Part shown: one piece after another, positions 61,794 through 64,000 of the stretch
Numbering within the stretch: the first letter of the stretch is position 1
Layout: every line of letters starts with the position of its first letter
From: Alitta virens
Taxonomy: Eukaryota; Annelida; Polychaeta; Phyllodocida; Nereididae
Assembly: GCA_932294295.1 (NCBI GenBank)
Contig: OW028574.1
Span: 52,698,797-52,762,796 of the forward strand
Length of the DNA: 64,000 nt
Reading direction: 5' to 3'
Notes under the pieces: generated by a model
Databases searched by the model: none
Told to the model about the DNA's origin: nothing
Seen by the model: the letters and a program-made list of their open reading frames with translations, nothing else
Translations under genes and position numbers: made by a program

Positions 61794-63664
61794 TCATGAA
61801 AATGATAAAGTGTGTCTCTTCTGCAGTTTTCTTTCCCGGTGAGCAATGTAGTCTTTGCGAACCGGACTGGACCTCATTTCCAAAATGTTGTTCACTTTTT
61901 GAACGATTTCTTCAGCAACTTCGCTGTCACATTCAAAATCGTGATGTTTGAAATCCTGCCCCCCACTCAAATACACCATTCTGAATGTTGACTTCCCTGA
62001 AAGATTGTGAATGAGAAAAAGAAGCCATAAGATAACATAAGTAGAACTTAATTGGATTTGATTCTTCTTTTGTAGAAAAATGTTGAATGGGTGCCATGAA
62101 AAAATACGGCAGCTCCGATATTTGTTGGAGTGAAATTCTGTACTTTTATAAACGTAACACGACACTTCTTTGATGAAACTTCAATATTTGCACACAGCAA
62201 ATATAATGAATGAGCAACTATGTGCAAAATGGCTAACCTGAAGTACGCTGGTCGGTAAGTACGCAGGACGCAATGCTTTCTATCTCGTAAGTCACTGCTT
62301 TCTGCTTGAACAGAATGCCTTTCCCTGAAACAGGGTCTATTTCTATCTTCTCTCCAGAGACACCTGGTGTAAAACAAACATAAAGAAATATAGGGAACAT
62401 TCAGTGATTTACTGCAGTTTGTTTAGGTTCTAAGGACTTTTCATATCCCATACATAACTTACATTCCTTCAATACAATAATGTTCAAGTTACTTCTTGAT
62501 ATATGATGCAAATTGCTTTATGCTTCATAAGCAACCACATGTTTTCTTACCAAGTTGGACCTCTGTGTTCGTGCGAATCTTGTTGACTAGATTAACCACA
62601 TAGGAGCGGTATTGGTGACTGCTGAGTGATTCTGCTAACGCTGACACTCCTTCATGAACTTCTTCGATTTCTATATCTCCTCTAGTACCTGAATTGTAAA
62701 ATTGGGTATAACGGCAAATTCACTGAAATATTAAAAAAGTTTACAGTAAAAAAGATATAATGTGCCAAGGCAAGAAGATTGCTCTAGATGTTGGTGAAAT
62801 ACCCCAGGGGGCTCTTGAATACTGTGGTAAGTTATTCCTCAACAGGGTGCTAGCGATTAGTTCTTGTGGATCAGTAGAGCGGTGAAGGGATGCATAGATT
62901 TTTTAGAGAAATAAGGGGAAAGGAGTAAAAGAAGGCAGAGACCTAGCTTTCTCCCCCGACAACAGCAACATCTGGCATACTTCACAAACCCCCTGCAAAG
63001 CTTGTTATTTGATAAAAAAATTATCTTACTATTTTCTCGAATGAGACAGAAATCTAAGGTATCCATTGCAGAAAGTGGACTGTCTAAATCAACAACCATT
63101 CCAGGCTCATTCTGCTTCTCAAGTATGTATCGTCTTCCTGTGATCCAAAAAGAAAGACAATGTGTTAAATTTATAAAATACAGATCAGCAGTTGTCACGG
63201 ACAAATTCAGGTGAATTAATTTTCAGAAACCTTTATCTTGCTTTAGTTTCCTTTTCTTCAGCACCTTCTCCAGTAGTTCTCTCATTAATACTGACTCAGT
63301 TTCAATTGGTATCTTTGAGAAACCTCTGTCTGGCATGTTGCTGTAAAGTATCAAATCATGATGTTTAATAAATCAACATGATTGTATGACAATCAATATA
63401 CTACTAAGTTCATTATGTATTTCAGCCTTTTTTTTTAATATTACCACAAATTTTTTACTTCAACACCAAAAGGAAACACACATTGTCACAACGACGGAAG
63501 ATTTGGGTGCCCCAGCCTGTGGCTGTACCTCCTTCTCGACAAGTGCTAATTGGTTAAAACCAAATTTTGCGAAAGTCTCTTTTGGATCCAAAGCTGGGAA
63601 ATCTGTGTCCACTTCACCGTCATCTTCAGCTATGTGTAGAGCATAAGCTTCTACAGTCTCTGCC
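61794..63664 (-). CDS. MAPKAP1: MAPKAP1/SIN1 homologue (TORC2 subunit), 3' part
   Basis: Six minus-strand exons in transcript order: 63482-63664, 63231-63340, 63030-63137, 62551-62688, 62238-62363, 61794-61996. They join in phase to give 288 residues and a stop at 61794-61796. The first holds the end of the CRIM domain (YALHIAEDDGEVDTDFPALD). The Ras-binding-like domain follows (GFSKIPIETE, RELLEKVLKKRK, YILEKQNEPG, FCLIRENS). The C-terminal PH domain comes last (NTEVQLGVSGEKIEIDPVSG, MVYLSGGQDFKHHDFECDSE), ending near KDYIAHRERKLQKRHTLSFS. Order and length match vertebrate SIN1, the mTORC2 subunit that recruits AKT/SGK. The donors after 63482 (GTGTGT) and 63231 (GTTTCT) are weak but homology fixes them. 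The N-terminus and first CRIM half lie beyond the right edge. Confidence 0.93.
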
Positions 63665-64000
63665 CTTAAAAAACGAGAAAAACAATAATATATTAATCTT
63701 ATTAATATGCACAATATAAACTTGTAAGGTCAACAATTCACGGCATATATATTTTACAACTGGTTGAACAGTAACAAGTACAAATAAAATATTCAAAGAA
63801 TGTGTAAAACTAGTCATTTGTTCCTTACTTGATAATGCACTGGAGTATATACTTATTTAGACATTTACAATGTCAGCATACATCAATTTAATCAATATAA
63901 ACTGCAGTCATATGTTCTGTTTTACTTTTTTTCTTCTACTACTGAGCACTTATGTTTTGCTCACTTTCTTTGCACAAAAGAAATTATTCATACGTAATAA

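Noticed and set aside
1..64000. CRISPR arrays, prophage or bacterial operons
   Set aside because: Introns, poly(A) signals and animal gene families show eukaryotic nuclear DNA; the short tandem repeats lack unique spacers.

Overview
This 64 kb window is nuclear DNA from an animal. Genes are split by GT-AG introns, coding density is low, and the AT-rich sequence carries many short repeats: tRNA-derived SINE pieces, palindromic MITE-like elements, G/C homopolymer runs and a LINE fragment. Two genes are recognisable orthologues of conserved animal genes (TMEM160 and MAPKAP1/SIN1). Together with tyrosine-rich receptor tails and the repeat types, they suggest a marine invertebrate, perhaps a deuterostome such as an echinoderm, hemichordate or amphioxus. 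The phylum is inference and was not tested.

Region 1 (1-9.5 kb) holds two tandem copies of a secreted protein. It has one or two copies of an eight-cysteine module (C-x13-C-x4-CC-x11-C-x6-CC-x5-C) followed by a domain with the metal-binding signature of M15-type (Hedgehog/DD-peptidase fold) peptidases: SGDR, SxHxxGxAxD and a late HFH. Copy B (5568-9309, 251 aa) is intact with a TATA box and signal peptide. Copy A (1281-4355, 5' end not found) has an in-frame stop in its last exon that removes the late HxH.

Region 2 (10.4-28.8 kb) holds two tandem type I membrane receptors. Both have a signal peptide, a divergent SUEL/galactose-lectin-like domain, a CUB-like domain, a Thr/Ser stalk, one transmembrane helix and a cytoplasmic tail. 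Exons 2-5 and one transmembrane exon are nearly identical, introns included. The signal-peptide exons and the tyrosine-bearing tails are unrelated. The second gene keeps a broken remnant of an older exon 2 exactly where the shared block begins, which points to local duplication or gene conversion. A GC-rich element has entered the first copy only.

Region 3 (29-37 kb) contains a degraded LINE reverse transcriptase, a complete four-exon TMEM160 homologue (31151-32906), and several short terminal-inverted-repeat elements.

Region 4 (37.6-61 kb) is gene-poor. A signal-peptide exon (37619-37690) and, about 20 kb downstream, a cysteine-containing exon plus an extremely basic terminal exon (58188-59209) may be the ends of one secreted, cystine-knot-like gene; the link is unproven. 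A frameshifted coding remnant lies at about 42.1-42.5 kb. Many SINE pieces fill the rest.

Region 5 (61.8-63.7 kb, minus strand) is the 3' part of MAPKAP1/SIN1: end of the CRIM, RBD and PH domains over six exons, continuing beyond the right edge.

Taken together, the left half looks like a small cluster of cell-surface and secreted recognition/effector genes, plausibly innate immune. That role is inference from domain type, not shown by the sequence.
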